From Lysinibacillus sp. FJAT-14745 (GTDB lineage Bacteria > Bacillota > Bacilli > Bacillales_A > Planococcaceae), in NCBI RefSeq assembly GCF_001275675.1, contig NZ_LITM01000009.1, positions 244,999 to 308,998 of the forward strand: a stretch of DNA of 64,000 nucleotides, read 5' to 3'. Shown in pieces: positions 17,134 to 26,285 of the stretch (positions within the stretch are counted from its first letter, which is position 1; every line of letters begins with the position of its first letter). The notes beneath the pieces were generated by a model. It did not search any database. It was not told the origin of the DNA and saw nothing but the letters and a program-made list of their open reading frames with translations. The position numbers were made by a program, and so were the translations under genes.

Positions 17134-18387
17134 TTAATTGTTTTTTAATCTACTACGTACTTCGGTTAATAAATACAAAGAACCCGATACAATCGTCCTC
17201 GATTTGTTTGCTGACTGTTGTTTTAAAAATGGCACATACTCTTCTAAAACTGCTTTATGAGAGGCGTTGGACAGCTCAAGCATGTTATGAGCAGCCATCG
17301 CACGGGGATTATCGAAATCAACAAAGTAAAAATTATCACTTACCTGCTCGAAATGCTGCAAAATCTCTTTTACAGCCTTATCTGCAAGAATTCCAATTAC
17401 AAAAGTAATCTGCTCATCTGGGTACTCATGCTTAATCGTTTCTATTAATTTCTCAGCACTCGCTGGATTATGCGCACCGTCTAAAATAATACAAGGCATA
17501 ATCTCTTCAAAACGTCCTAAAATTGTTGCGTTTTTCACAGCTTTCTGAATAGCTTCTTTACTAATTTGTAACGCTAATGCAGTCGCCACTTCGAAAAAGG
17601 CTGTAATAGCAAGTGCCATATTATTCGCCTGATGTGTTCCCTTTATAGTGCGTGTAAGCTTTGTAATACGGAGGCCATTGTCATTATGCACATAACTCTC
17701 TCCATCTTTCTCTTGTGCCACATAAAATTGATGATTTAGCTCAAGAACGGATGAATGTTTTTTTGAGGCTTCCTGATAGACTATATTCTTCGCCTCTAAC
17801 GGTAAATCACCGATAATAACTGGGCGATATGTCTTAATAATCCCTGCTTTATGATGGGCAATACTTTCAATCGTATCTCCTAAAAAATTCGTATGCTCTA
17901 ATGCGATACTCGGTATAATTGACACAATTGGTGTAACCACATTTGTACTATCAAGTAAGCCCCCCATACCTGCTTCAATAAGGGCAATATCTACATTACT
18001 AGCAACAAAATGTAAAAATGTTGCAACCGTTAACAGTTCAAAATCTGTTAGTTTCCCACTGAGTCCGGCTGCCTGCATTTGTTGGAATACATGATTCATT
18101 TCCGCTTCTGTAATAGCTTGACCCTCTACTTGAATTTGGTCATGCACGTCCACAATACAAGGAGACATAAATTTACCAACACGTAAGCCATGTTCTTTGG
18201 CGATCGATTCTAGAAATGTAAGTGTCGAGCCTTTACCGTTTGTCCCTGCTAAATGCACGACTTGCAATTTGTTTTCTGGATTACCCACTCGTGCCAATGC
18301 CTCTTCAATCGCAGTTAGACCAGGTTTAATAACATCATCACTCTGAACATTCCACTTTTCCTTGTAGCTATTCAATCTTGGGATCAT
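17134..18387 (-). CDS. folC: FolC-type ligase, second paralogue
   Basis: 417 aa, Mur-ligase fold. P-loop VHLAGTNGKGST near 49, GDTIESIAHHKAGIIK around the carbamylated lysine, and ILDGAHNP in the C-terminal domain. FolC adds glutamate to folates and to dihydropteroate. Compared with its upstream neighbour it reads GMGGLLDSTN where the family has GLGGRLDATN. It starts at the ATGA overlap with the upstream folC stop (18387), with GGGGGA before it. Two linked FolC genes raise the chance of split roles (dihydrofolate synthase versus polyglutamylation), which the sequence cannot settle. Confidence 0.88.
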   Translation of the reverse strand: MIPRLNSYKEKWNVQSDDVIKPGLTAIEEALARVGNPENKLQVVHLAGTNGKGSTLTFLESIAKEHGLRVGKFMSPCIVDVHDQIQVEGQAITEAEMNHVFQQMQAAGLSGKLTDFELLTVATFLHFVASNVDIALIEAGMGGLLDSTNVVTPIVSIIPSIALEHTNFLGDTIESIAHHKAGIIKTYRPVIIGDLPLEAKNIVYQEASKKHSSVLELNHQFYVAQEKDGESYVHNDNGLRITKLTRTIKGTHQANNMALAITAFFEVATALALQISKEAIQKAVKNATILGRFEEIMPCIILDGAHNPASAEKLIETIKHEYPDEQITFVIGILADKAVKEILQHFEQVSDNFYFVDFDNPRAMAAHNMLELSNASHKAVLEEYVPFLKQQSANKSRTIVSGSLYLLTEVRSRLKNN

Positions 18388-19676
18388 CGTTGTTCCCCCT
18401 GTAGCCATTGTCGTATTTCAGCTATAAAATACAATGAGCCTGTAATGACAATAACATCCTCATTATTTCTTTGATGTAGTATCGTTTGAACCATTTCACG
18501 CCAATTCGCATTATACATTTTGTTCGTATTTGTAGATAATGCAGCTAATTGATCAGCAGGCATAGCATTCGGTAGCTCAATTTGTGTAAATGCAATTGAT
18601 GTAGCAATACTATCCATTAAAGCAATACTTTTCGCATGATCTTTATCCGATAATGCCGCGTATATAAATCGATAGTTTTGGTTTTGATAAACCGTTTTAA
18701 GAGTTTGAATAAGTGAGGCAGTTCCTTCAGAATTATGTGCTCCGTCTAATATAATATTGCCCGGTAATTGCTCGAAACGGCCAGCCCACAGAGCTTTAGC
18801 CAAAGCTTGACGGATTGATTCATCTGAAATGTCAACGGCTCCATTGTCTCGTAACGTTAGGATCGCCGTAATCGCAAGGCTTGCATTATTAATTTGATGC
18901 GGGCCTGCCATTTTTAATGGGACAGCTAACATCTCCACATTTGCTTTTCGGTAATTAAAGTGCTGCATATTAGTTCCTTGTTCAATGTTTTCAACCGTAA
19001 AATCCTTCCCTAAAACAAGGCATGGGGCATGACACTCATTTGCTACCTCCCTGATAACAGTAAGTGCCTCCTCACTTTTAACACCCACTACAACAGGTAC
19101 ACTTTCTTTAATAATTCCCGCCTTCTCAAACGCTACTTTTGCTAATGTATCTCCTAAAAACGCAGTATGTTCTAATGAAATCGTAGTAACAATTGAAATT
19201 AGGGGCGTAATGACATTCGTAGCGTCTAAACGTCCACCTAGTCCAGTTTCAATCAGCGCAATATCCACTTCTTCATCCGCAAAATATTGGAACATAATAA
19301 GTGTCACAACTTCAAAGAAGCTCGGAAAGTCACCTTCATAATGGGTCTCAATAATCTCAGCAATTTTGTTCATATAGTGTAAAAATTGTGCATCAGAAAT
19401 TGGATTTCCATTAATAGTCATACGTTCATTAACACGCTCTAAATGAGGTGAAGTAAAGGCGCCTACAGTGTAGTCAGCATGTTGTAACATTTCTCTTAGC
19501 GCATTCACTGTTGACCCCTTTCCATTTGAGCCTGCTAAATGGATAGCGCGTAGCCTGTCCTGTGGGTTATTAAGAAGCGCTAATACCTCTCGCATTAATA
19601 CGAGCGGTGCACGTTTATGATCAACTGCCTTTAACGTAAAAATAAAATCTGTACATTCTTTCATCGTTTTAAACAA
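18384..19676 (-). CDS. folC: Folylpolyglutamate synthase / dihydrofolate synthase FolC
   Basis: About 430 aa. The more canonical of two tandem copies: IHLAGSNGKGSTV P-loop, IETGLGGRLDATNVI, LEHTAFLGDTLAKVAFEKAGIIK, NIILDGAHNSEG. Start uncertain: AGAGGGAG is best placed for a TTG at 19676, while ATG at 19664 is 20 nt away and a GTG at 19685 is too close. It overlaps the next folC by 4 nt and lies about 200 nt after valS, from which a terminator separates it. Cytosolic one-carbon metabolism. Confidence 0.9.
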   Translation of the reverse strand: MFKTMKECTDFIFTLKAVDHKRAPLVLMREVLALLNNPQDRLRAIHLAGSNGKGSTVNALREMLQHADYTVGAFTSPHLERVNERMTINGNPISDAQFLHYMNKIAEIIETHYEGDFPSFFEVVTLIMFQYFADEEVDIALIETGLGGRLDATNVITPLISIVTTISLEHTAFLGDTLAKVAFEKAGIIKESVPVVVGVKSEEALTVIREVANECHAPCLVLGKDFTVENIEQGTNMQHFNYRKANVEMLAVPLKMAGPHQINNASLAITAILTLRDNGAVDISDESIRQALAKALWAGRFEQLPGNIILDGAHNSEGTASLIQTLKTVYQNQNYRFIYAALSDKDHAKSIALMDSIATSIAFTQIELPNAMPADQLAALSTNTNKMYNANWREMVQTILHQRNNEDVIVITGSLYFIAEIRQWLQGEQR

Positions 19677-19853
19677 AAGAAACACTCCCTCTTACTACAA
19701 TATCTCTATTTTAGTACAAGTAGCGCCCGATACACATACATTTCGAAAAAAACTCTTGCACTTTGAATGAAAGCTAAAAAAACACAGTTGCAAATCAATT
19801 TCGCCTTGGTATGCTGTCGCTACAAATAACATTTGCAAGATGAACCAAAAAAA

Positions 19854-19881
19854 CAGCGGATGACTATATTGCCATCCGCTG
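19854..19881 (-). terminator. Terminator of valS
   Basis: CAGCGGATG, 10-nt loop, CATCCGCTG, then T-rich sequence on the minus strand; 8 nt after the valS stop. Confidence 0.9.
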
Positions 19882-19889
19882 TCTCAATC

Positions 19890-22535
19890 TTACATATTTT
19901 TTAGTTCTTCTAAACGTTTTAATACAACCGCATGTTTACTTTCATAATCGGCTAATTTTTCACGCTCCGCATTCACTAATGCTTCTGGCGCTTTGGACAC
20001 GAATTTCTCATTCGATAACTTACCAGTTACAAGTTTGACTTCTTTTGCCCATTTTTCTAATTCTTTTTCAAGACGAGCAATTTCTTCTTCTAGATTAATA
20101 AGTCCAACAAGTGGTAGGAATAGCTCAGCTCCAGTTACTACTGCTGTCATTGACTGACCAGGAGCCTCTAAGCCTTCTCCAATTGTTAGTGTTTCTGGAT
20201 TACAGAATTTTTCTAAATATGCTTTATTTGCTTCAAGTACAGTAACCGTTGCAGCATCCTTCGCTGAAATATATAGCGGCACTTTTTTGCTCATTGGTGT
20301 ATTAACTTCCGCACGAATATTACGTACTGAACGTATAATATCCATTAGGAGCTTCATGTTGTCCGCTTCATCTGCAAAATGAAGATCCTTACGTACAGTT
20401 GGCCATGCTGCCACTGTGATTGATTCACCTTCATGCGGTAAGTGCTGCCAGATTTCTTCCGTAATGAATGGCATGAATGGATGTAATAGACGCATCGTTT
20501 GATCTAAAACGTAAGCTAAAATAGAACGAGTCGTTTTCTTAGCTACTTCGTCATCACCGTATAACGGTAATTTCGCCATTTCAATATACCAAGAACAGAA
20601 ATCATCCCAAATGAAGTTATAAAGCTCGCGGCCAACTTCGCCAAATTCGTAACGGTCTGCAAGTGATGTTACACGTTCAATTGTTTCATTTAAGCGAGTT
20701 AGAATCCATTTATCGGCAACTGATTTTTCACCAGTTAAGTCGATTTCATCATATGTCATACCTTCCATGTTCATTAAAGCAAAACGAGAGGCATTCCAAA
20801 TTTTGTTAGAGAAGTTCCAAATTGCTTCTACTTTTTCAGTTGTATAGCGTAAATCTTGACCAGGTGAAGATCCAGTAGCTAAGAAGTAACGTAATGAGTC
20901 GGCACCATATTGATCAATAACGTCCATAGGGTCTACACCATTGCCAAGTGATTTACTCATCTTACGCCCTTCACCATCACGTACTAAACCGTGAATTAAT
21001 ACGTCTTTAAATGGGCGCTGACCTGTAAATTCAAGACCTTGGAAGATCATTCGAGAAACCCAGAAGAAAATAATATCATAACCAGTTACAAGTGTGCTTG
21101 TTGGATAGTAACGTTTATATTCTTCGTTTGTCTCATCTGGCCAACCCATTGTAGAAAATGGCCATAGTGCTGACGAGAACCATGTATCTAATACATCTTC
21201 ATCTTGTGTCCAATTTTCTGCATCTGCTGGTGCTTCTTTTCCTACGTAAATTTCACCTGTTTCATTGTGATACCAAGCTGGGATTTGATGACCCCACCAT
21301 AACTGGCGAGAGATACACCAGTCACGAATGTTTTCCATCCAGCGAGAATATGTGTTTTCGAAACGAGATGGTACGAAGTTTACTTGCCCTTCTTCATCTT
21401 TTTGAAGAGCAAGTGCTGCATCAGCGAGTGGTTGCATTTTTACGAACCATTGTGCTGAAAGATATGGCTCTACAACAGCACCAGAACGTTCAGAGTGACC
21501 TACTGAATGTGTATGCTCTTCAATACGGATAAGCACGCCTGCTTCTTGTAAATCAGCTACGATTTGCTTACGGCATTCAAAGCGATCCATACCGTTATAC
21601 TTGCCAGCAAGCTCGTTCATTGAACCATCTTCATTCATAACAAGAATGCGTTCTAGGTTGTGGCGGTTACCAACCTCAAAGTCATTAGGATCGTGTGCTG
21701 GTGTCATTTTTACAACCCCAGTACCAAATTCTATATCTACGTAGTCATCTGCTACGATAGGAATTTCACGACCTACGATTGGTAAAATAACTGTTTTACC
21801 GATTAAGTGTTGATAGCGCTCATCTTTCGGGTGAACGGCAACCCCAGAGTCTCCTAGCATTGTTTCAGGACGTGTAGTCGCAACTTCCACATATCCTGAG
21901 CCATCAGCTAATGGGTACTTCATATGATAGAATGCACCTTGAACATCTTTATAAATAACTTCAATATCTGATAATGCTGTTTTTGCAGCAGGATCCCAGT
22001 TAATAATGCGTTCGCCACGATAGATTAAGCCTTTTTCATATAATTGAACGAAAACAGTTTTAACTGCATCAGAAAGACCTTGGTCGAGTGTGAAACGCTC
22101 ACGAGAATAATCTAATGCAAGACCAAGCTTCGCCCATTGATCGCGAATATGCCCAGCATACTCTTCTTTCCATTCCCATGTTTTTTCGAGGAATTTTTCA
22201 CGCCCTAAATCATAACGTGTAATATTATCTTCTCGTAGTTTGGCCTCTACTTTTGCCTGTGTTGCAATACCTGCATGGTCCATTCCTGGTAACCAAAGTG
22301 CATCGTAACCTTGCATGCGTTTCATACGAATTAGGATATCTTGTAATGTTGTATCCCAAGCATGACCAAGATGTAATTTACCTGTTACATTCGGTGGTGG
22401 AATAACAATAGAATAAGGCTCCTTTTCACTTGTAGGCTGTGCCTCAAAAAATTTACCTTGTAACCACCATTCATAACGACCTGCTTCAATGGACTGCGGA
22501 TCATATTTTGTAGGCATTGAAATGTTTTCTGTCAT
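19890..22535 (-). CDS. valS: Valyl-tRNA synthetase
   Basis: 881 aa from ATG 22535 with AGGAGG 6 nt upstream; earlier in-frame codons to 22586 lie in the leader. Class I synthetase: [14 protein letters not shown] (HIGH motif), editing domain ([10 protein letters not shown]), DVLDTWFSS, and [10 protein letters not shown] (KMSKS). C-terminal coiled coil ([14 protein letters not shown]) binds tRNA. Charges tRNA-Val. Expression is controlled by the T-box at 22648-22950. Confidence 0.98.
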   Translation of the reverse strand: MTENISMPTKYDPQSIEAGRYEWWLQGKFFEAQPTSEKEPYSIVIPPPNVTGKLHLGHAWDTTLQDILIRMKRMQGYDALWLPGMDHAGIATQAKVEAKLREDNITRYDLGREKFLEKTWEWKEEYAGHIRDQWAKLGLALDYSRERFTLDQGLSDAVKTVFVQLYEKGLIYRGERIINWDPAAKTALSDIEVIYKDVQGAFYHMKYPLADGSGYVEVATTRPETMLGDSGVAVHPKDERYQHLIGKTVILPIVGREIPIVADDYVDIEFGTGVVKMTPAHDPNDFEVGNRHNLERILVMNEDGSMNELAGKYNGMDRFECRKQIVADLQEAGVLIRIEEHTHSVGHSERSGAVVEPYLSAQWFVKMQPLADAALALQKDEEGQVNFVPSRFENTYSRWMENIRDWCISRQLWWGHQIPAWYHNETGEIYVGKEAPADAENWTQDEDVLDTWFSSALWPFSTMGWPDETNEEYKRYYPTSTLVTGYDIIFFWVSRMIFQGLEFTGQRPFKDVLIHGLVRDGEGRKMSKSLGNGVDPMDVIDQYGADSLRYFLATGSSPGQDLRYTTEKVEAIWNFSNKIWNASRFALMNMEGMTYDEIDLTGEKSVADKWILTRLNETIERVTSLADRYEFGEVGRELYNFIWDDFCSWYIEMAKLPLYGDDEVAKKTTRSILAYVLDQTMRLLHPFMPFITEEIWQHLPHEGESITVAAWPTVRKDLHFADEADNMKLLMDIIRSVRNIRAEVNTPMSKKVPLYISAKDAATVTVLEANKAYLEKFCNPETLTIGEGLEAPGQSMTAVVTGAELFLPLVGLINLEEEIARLEKELEKWAKEVKLVTGKLSNEKFVSKAPEALVNAEREKLADYESKHAVVLKRLEELKNM

Positions 22536-22647
22536 TTTGACTCCTCCTGTTGACGTATTAATTTTACCGGTGTGAGATCGTACCAATCATTCTGTTTTTA
22601 TGTCTCATGCTGAGGCACATTTACCAGAAGATTAATGAAAATAAAAA

Positions 22648-22950
22648 AAACTCCTAACGTCTAAAAGGACGAAGGAGTTTAAGTTCGCGGTACCACCTTT
22701 AATTCCAGTAGAGGTAAGTTAAGCAGTCACACATTTCATTAGAAAAAAATGTACTACTTGCTTAAGCCTTTTACTACTGGCTCTCAATTCGGTAACGGTG
22801 TTTAACCGGCTTTAACTACTGTTAGTTCACTAAAGCTGCTCGAGGGCTACATTCAATTAGGTACAAATAGAAACTTTTCAGCTACCGTTTCCTCTCTTAA
22901 AATGTACTCATAATTTACTCTTCCCTGTCATAGCATCTATATTCGACTTT
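22648..22950 (-). promoter_or_regulatory. T-box riboswitch of valS
   Basis: The T-box core TGGTACCGCG is on the minus strand at 22686-22695. An intrinsic terminator follows (22648-22680: AAACTCCT..CGTC paired with GGACG..AGGAGTTT, then T-run). Upstream lies a long stem I region with AGAGAGGAAACGG. Uncharged tRNA-Val should stabilise the antiterminator. I could not place the specifier codon with confidence. Confidence 0.95.
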
Positions 22951-23037
22951 TTCACATTGTACCGCAAAATCGTGCAATTGTTCAAGTGATTTAGTCATTT
23001 TTTAGGAAGCACTACTAGAAAAGGAAGTGAAATTCAA

Positions 23038-23232
23038 ATGCGACGACGCAAGTATAATCCTTGGCTTTTACCACCTTGGCTACGACAATTTCGTTTTTAT
23101 TGCAGAACGATAATTGTACCAATTTGTGTTTTTCAGTTTATACATGTCATCATCCTTCCGACATCTGGAGATTTTATCATCTTATTGCTCCTGCTTCTCC
23201 TATGCTATTTACTTTTGAATGATGTCATTTGA
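23038..23232 (+). CDS. Small membrane protein, unknown
   Basis: 64 aa starting MRRRKYNPWLLPPWLRQF, a basic, Trp/Pro-rich N-terminus, followed by two hydrophobic segments (about 22-40 and 45-63). AAAGGAAGTG lies about 10 nt upstream of the ATG. Not in the usual Bacillus order. It overlaps the 3' end of spoVID tail to tail by 24 nt. The composition (positive-inside N-terminus then two helices) looks like a real membrane protein rather than an antisense shadow, but I recognise no family. Confidence 0.5.
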   Translation: MRRRKYNPWLLPPWLRQFRFYCRTIIVPICVFQFIHVIILPTSGDFIILLLLLLLCYLLLNDVI

Positions 23233-24057
23233 AACACGAACCTTTAGCGGTGTATAGTCCTCCGTTAAATCCCAGATCAACGATGGAACTTCATGCCAAG
23301 AGCTGGATTCACGGACTACAATATGACTTGAGGATTCCCTCAACACTGATTTTTGCTCAACTGGTGCAGGTTTTTCTTTTTTGTCTGAAGCCACTACAGC
23401 TTCAGACTTTTCCTTTGGTGCTGCAAATGTTACAACCTTTGCTTTTTCCTCTTTTATGGATGTTGTGGATTTTTCTTCTTGCATTGAAGCTACTACTGCT
23501 GTAGGTTTTTCTTCTTGAATTGAGGCTACTACTGCTGTAGGTTTTTCTTCTTGAATTGAGGCTACTACTGCTACAGGTTGTTTTACCTGTGTCGTTTCTT
23601 CTATATGAGCAACCTTCTCGATTTGAGCTGAGGCATTGACTGTGACAGGCTGTTTTTCTAAAACACGAGCTTTTTCAAATGCTGGCTCAAGCTCATTAAA
23701 TACACTTGTAACCGTCCATTCGAGCTGACACATCTGATTAGTCAATATAGGTCGAACATCCTTTACCATTAGATCTTCAATAGCTGCATCCTTTGGTAAA
23801 TCCACATTTAAAGGAACTGCATACTCAAAATAACCAGTATCCCCTTGAATATCTAGCGCATCGATTTGTACTAATTCTTCATCATCCATGAAAGCTTGCA
23901 TGTCTTGAAAATCAAAGCGAACATGTGCTGTGATATGATAAATACCCATTAATCGTAGAGAATCTTCTAACTGCATTGTCTGCCATCGCGGCTTAATTTG
24001 TACAGCTGCTATTTCCGTTGGGCAGCCATAACCAGGAAAACAAAAAGTTTCACTCAT
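23209..24057 (-). CDS. spoVID: SpoVID-like spore coat morphogenetic protein, shortened
   Basis: About 282 aa from the ATG at 24057. The N-terminal half (FCFPGYGCPTEIAAVQIKP, then a beta-rich GIYHITAHVRF) matches the SpoVID N-terminal domain that joins the coat encasement machinery. The middle is a Lys/Glu/Ala-rich linker with tandem repeats. The end, WDLTEDYTPLKVRV, stops where homologues enter a C-terminal LysM domain; none follows in any frame. The true start is unclear: homologues begin about 10 residues earlier, and GGGGAGGG sits before an ATT-ATT-ATC stretch rather than before the ATG. Position between valS and hemL supports the call. Confidence 0.75.
   Translation of the reverse strand: MSETFCFPGYGCPTEIAAVQIKPRWQTMQLEDSLRLMGIYHITAHVRFDFQDMQAFMDDEELVQIDALDIQGDTGYFEYAVPLNVDLPKDAAIEDLMVKDVRPILTNQMCQLEWTVTSVFNELEPAFEKARVLEKQPVTVNASAQIEKVAHIEETTQVKQPVAVVASIQEEKPTAVVASIQEEKPTAVVASMQEEKSTTSIKEEKAKVVTFAAPKEKSEAVVASDKKEKPAPVEQKSVLRESSSHIVVRESSSWHEVPSLIWDLTEDYTPLKVRVSNDIIQK
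23483..23580 (-). repeat. 36-nt tandem repeat in the spoVID linker
   Basis: Nearly identical 36-nt units encode VVASIQEEKPTA two to three times in a row, the last diverging. Typical of slippage in a disordered linker. Confidence 0.85.
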
Positions 24058-24135
24058 ATTCCAAGTTTTGTGTTCGATAATAATCCCTCCCCTTGCATCA
24101 TATGAAGCTCCGAGGGATAGTATGCTAAAGGTTGA

Positions 24136-24180
24136 TGAATCAATTTCTCCTCGGCGACGGAAATCAACCTCACGTTTTGA
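24136..24180. repeat. Decayed fragment of the interspersed repeat
   Basis: GGTTGAT and, 25 nt on, CGGAAATCAACCTCACGTTTT resemble the two ends of the repeat family (copy 2 form) with the middle lost. It lies just upstream of spoVID. Confidence 0.45.
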
Positions 24181-24245
24181 TAATGAGTCTAAAAAAGGCA
24201 TACTAGAAAATTTCGAGGGCACTGAAAAAGTCCATATCTTCTCAC

Positions 24246-24291
24246 AAAGCGAGGTATTCAACGATTTAATCGTTGAATACCTCGCTTTTTT
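24246..24291. terminator. Strong hairpin at the IS left end
   Basis: Perfect 19-bp arms (AAAGCGAGGTATTCAACGA and complement) with a 5-nt loop, followed by T-run on the plus strand. Probably shields the transposase gene from outside transcription. Confidence 0.8.
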
Positions 24292-24446
24292 CATTTGGCA
24301 CTGTGACTCTACTGTTGTTTTCCGAAGCATTCCGCTCGCTTTCCGCGGGCGAGCGATGCTTCTCCAAACAACGCAATGTATCATACTATTATTTTAATCA
24401 CGCTTTCCTTTATAAAAAAAGATTTAATGTGCAGGTGGTACCCCCG

Positions 24447-24638
24447 ATGATTTCAAATCAAGAAACCCTTAATTTAAGTCCATATATGGCGATCTACAAT
24501 ATTGTTGTGCCAAAAGATAATATGCTTCGCCAAATCAATGAACTTGTTGATTTTTCATTCATTTTAGAAGAGTTAAAAACAAAAATATTGTTTAGACAAT
24601 GGACGCAATGCCATTCCTCCAATTCGAGACAGAAATAA
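24447..24638 (+). pseudogene. IS1182-family transposase, N-terminal remnant
   Basis: Reads ETLNLSPYMAIYNIVVPKD then MLRQINELVDFSFILEELK, the conserved opening of IS1182-type DDE transposases. After KTK an extra A in a run of A shifts the frame. The shifted reading YCLDNGRNAIPPIR continues the family sequence for another 14 residues before the coding region ends. About 65 of some 450-550 residues remain. Not functional. Confidence 0.85.
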
Positions 24639-24773
24639 GGCACTTCCTGTTCAAAATTGAACAAGAAGTGCCTTATTTTTATCTGAAAAAGGTTCGCTTT
24701 TATGAAAACGTAAGTTTTTCAGTGCCCTAGAAAATTTCTAGCATGCCTTTTTACTGTTGTTTCAAAAATGTAA

Positions 24774-25220
24774 TTATACATTCACCAATTTAATTTTATT
24801 TGCTACACGATCTGTTAACATTTGTGTTGCTTTTGGTACGATCGGCTTAAAGATTGGATTTAAAACAGGACCAGCTAATCCTCCTGCTGTTACTTCTAAG
24901 AAGCCTGTCATTTTTGTATTTTCTGCATCAATACTTTCTGCTAGGAAATAACCGTTTCCTGAAAAGTTGTCAGAAAGTCCTTTTAGTTCGAATGTTACTT
25001 TTGTAGGCGCTGCCCATTCTAAAATAGTAATTTCTACTTGTACTGTTTTTTTCAGAACACCAACATTGCCTTTAAACGTCCAATTTGAATGTTTTTCATC
25101 AATCATTTCATGTGCATTATAACCTGGGACAAGCTTTGCCCATTTTTCCATATCACTAACGAAATCCCATACATTTTCAATTCCTACGGGTACTTCGACC
25201 ATATGTGTGCCTGTTGCCAT
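24774..25220 (-). CDS. CoxG-like SRPBCC protein
   Basis: 148 aa. START-like fold: starts with a short strand, then VPVGIENVWDFVSDMEKW and PGYNAHEMIDE, GTLKK-type strand, and TGFLEVTAGGLAGP with the C-terminal helix. These match the CO dehydrogenase subunit G (CoxG) family, whose members are widespread outside CO oxidisers and are thought to aid membrane binding or lipid handling. No CO dehydrogenase genes are near, so CO metabolism is not implied. Single gene in the accessory patch upstream of hemL. Confidence 0.8.
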   Translation of the reverse strand: MATGTHMVEVPVGIENVWDFVSDMEKWAKLVPGYNAHEMIDEKHSNWTFKGNVGVLKKTVQVEITILEWAAPTKVTFELKGLSDNFSGNGYFLAESIDAENTKMTGFLEVTAGGLAGPVLNPIFKPIVPKATQMLTDRVANKIKLVNV

Positions 25221-25666
25221 ATCAATTCACTACTTTCTTTTACGAATAGCTATATTATATACGATTTCGCCCACAATTTGGCTATGCTGAAAGTTATAAT
25301 TTTAATAATTTTTTTCAAGTTGTAACGATTATTTTCATTCATCGATAATCCAATGCACTTTCTAACGTGCAAAAATTAAAACCATGGCAGACAAAGGCCG
25401 TGCTCCTTCACTCTCTCTCCATAGTCCTGCACTTTCACTAAATTAGGTAATTAACTACATAAACACAATTATCATAAGTCCACTGAATGATTGAAGATTT
25501 CCATTAGTGTAACTACATCTTTTGTCGCTCGGTAGTACGTGTACCCAAACGATAATCTTGTCAAGATAGATCTAATTCTTATTAATTCAATACTTATTAC
25601 ATAGAATACATATAATTAAAGTAATCCCCCTACCAAAACAAGAACGGGTTATATAATATCTGGTAT

Positions 25667-26029
25667 CAGGCGTGTTGATTAGGAAAAAATAAGTTTATTA
25701 TTGAGCGATAAAAGGATTTTTTCGTTACCACTTTGCCAATATATTTCCATTTTAACTGATTGTAGCGTAGGGCTACTCGACTCCCGCGGGAAAGCGATAG
25801 AGGAACGAAGGCTAAAACCATCACATCCTGTGATAACGCCTTCGTGACCAACATCGTGTTGGCCCGAGACCCTGCACGGAGCGAAGCGGAGGAAGCGGAG
25901 GAAGCGGCTCGACGCTCGCCCGCAAAAAGCTCTGCTCTGCGCGAAAGCGAAGCGTCAGCGGCAAAGCGAGTAGCCCGTAGCGGAAATCAGCCTCTTTGGA
26001 TGTATAAAAATGGTTAATCAACACACCTG
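25667..26029 (-). mobile_element. 363-bp MITE carrying interspersed repeat copy C
   Basis: Inverted ends CAGGYGTGTTGATTA (15 bp) at 25667 and 26029 are bordered by an exact 9-bp direct repeat ATCTGGTAT (25658-25666 and 26030-26038). No transposase. The interior, read on the minus strand, is a copy of the interspersed repeat with subtype-C ends (CTGATTTCCGCTACGGGCTA..TAGCCCTACGCTACAATCAG). Two small ORFs over it are meaningless. The rest of the gap 25221-26285 shows nothing recognisable. Confidence 0.88.
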
Positions 26030-26285
26030 ATCTGGTATAAAACTATTAGAATAATATATAAAATCATCTCCCTCTATAGATTTCTTAGCTGAGAGGTATT
26101 TCCATACTAGATATTCATGTTAATATCGTAATAAAGATTGCAAAGAAATGTACTTAAACAAACGACGTATTTTAGTTTAGAACAATGTCTTAGCTTGTTG
26201 ATCAATTAGAAAAAATTATGTAGTTTAAACCTCTACTCTACAAGTATTGAGGGGCAAAGCTGAATAGAGAGAAATGGAGGGGAAT

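Larger units (their letters stand above)
24218..24726 (+). mobile_element. Decayed IS1182-like insertion element
   Basis: 509 bp bounded by inverted ends GGCACTGAAAAA (24218 and 24726). It is flanked by a near-identical 15-bp direct repeat CTAGAAAATTTCKAG (24203-24217, 24727-24741). Inside: a strong hairpin at 24246-24291 (19-bp arms), a second at 24324-24361, the start of a transposase gene, and a terminator-like hairpin near 24635-24680. The rest of the transposase is deleted. The two flanks together rebuild a hairpin AAAAAGGCAT..ATGCCTTTTT, so the element entered a terminator palindrome. Confidence 0.8.

Noticed and set aside
24774..25220. CO dehydrogenase accessory function for the CoxG-like gene
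   Set aside because: No CO dehydrogenase subunits or maturation genes are in the window; the fold is a common ligand-binding one.
25666..26024. Two minus-strand ORFs (62 and 67 codons)
   Set aside because: They lie inside the MITE and translate the structured repeat.
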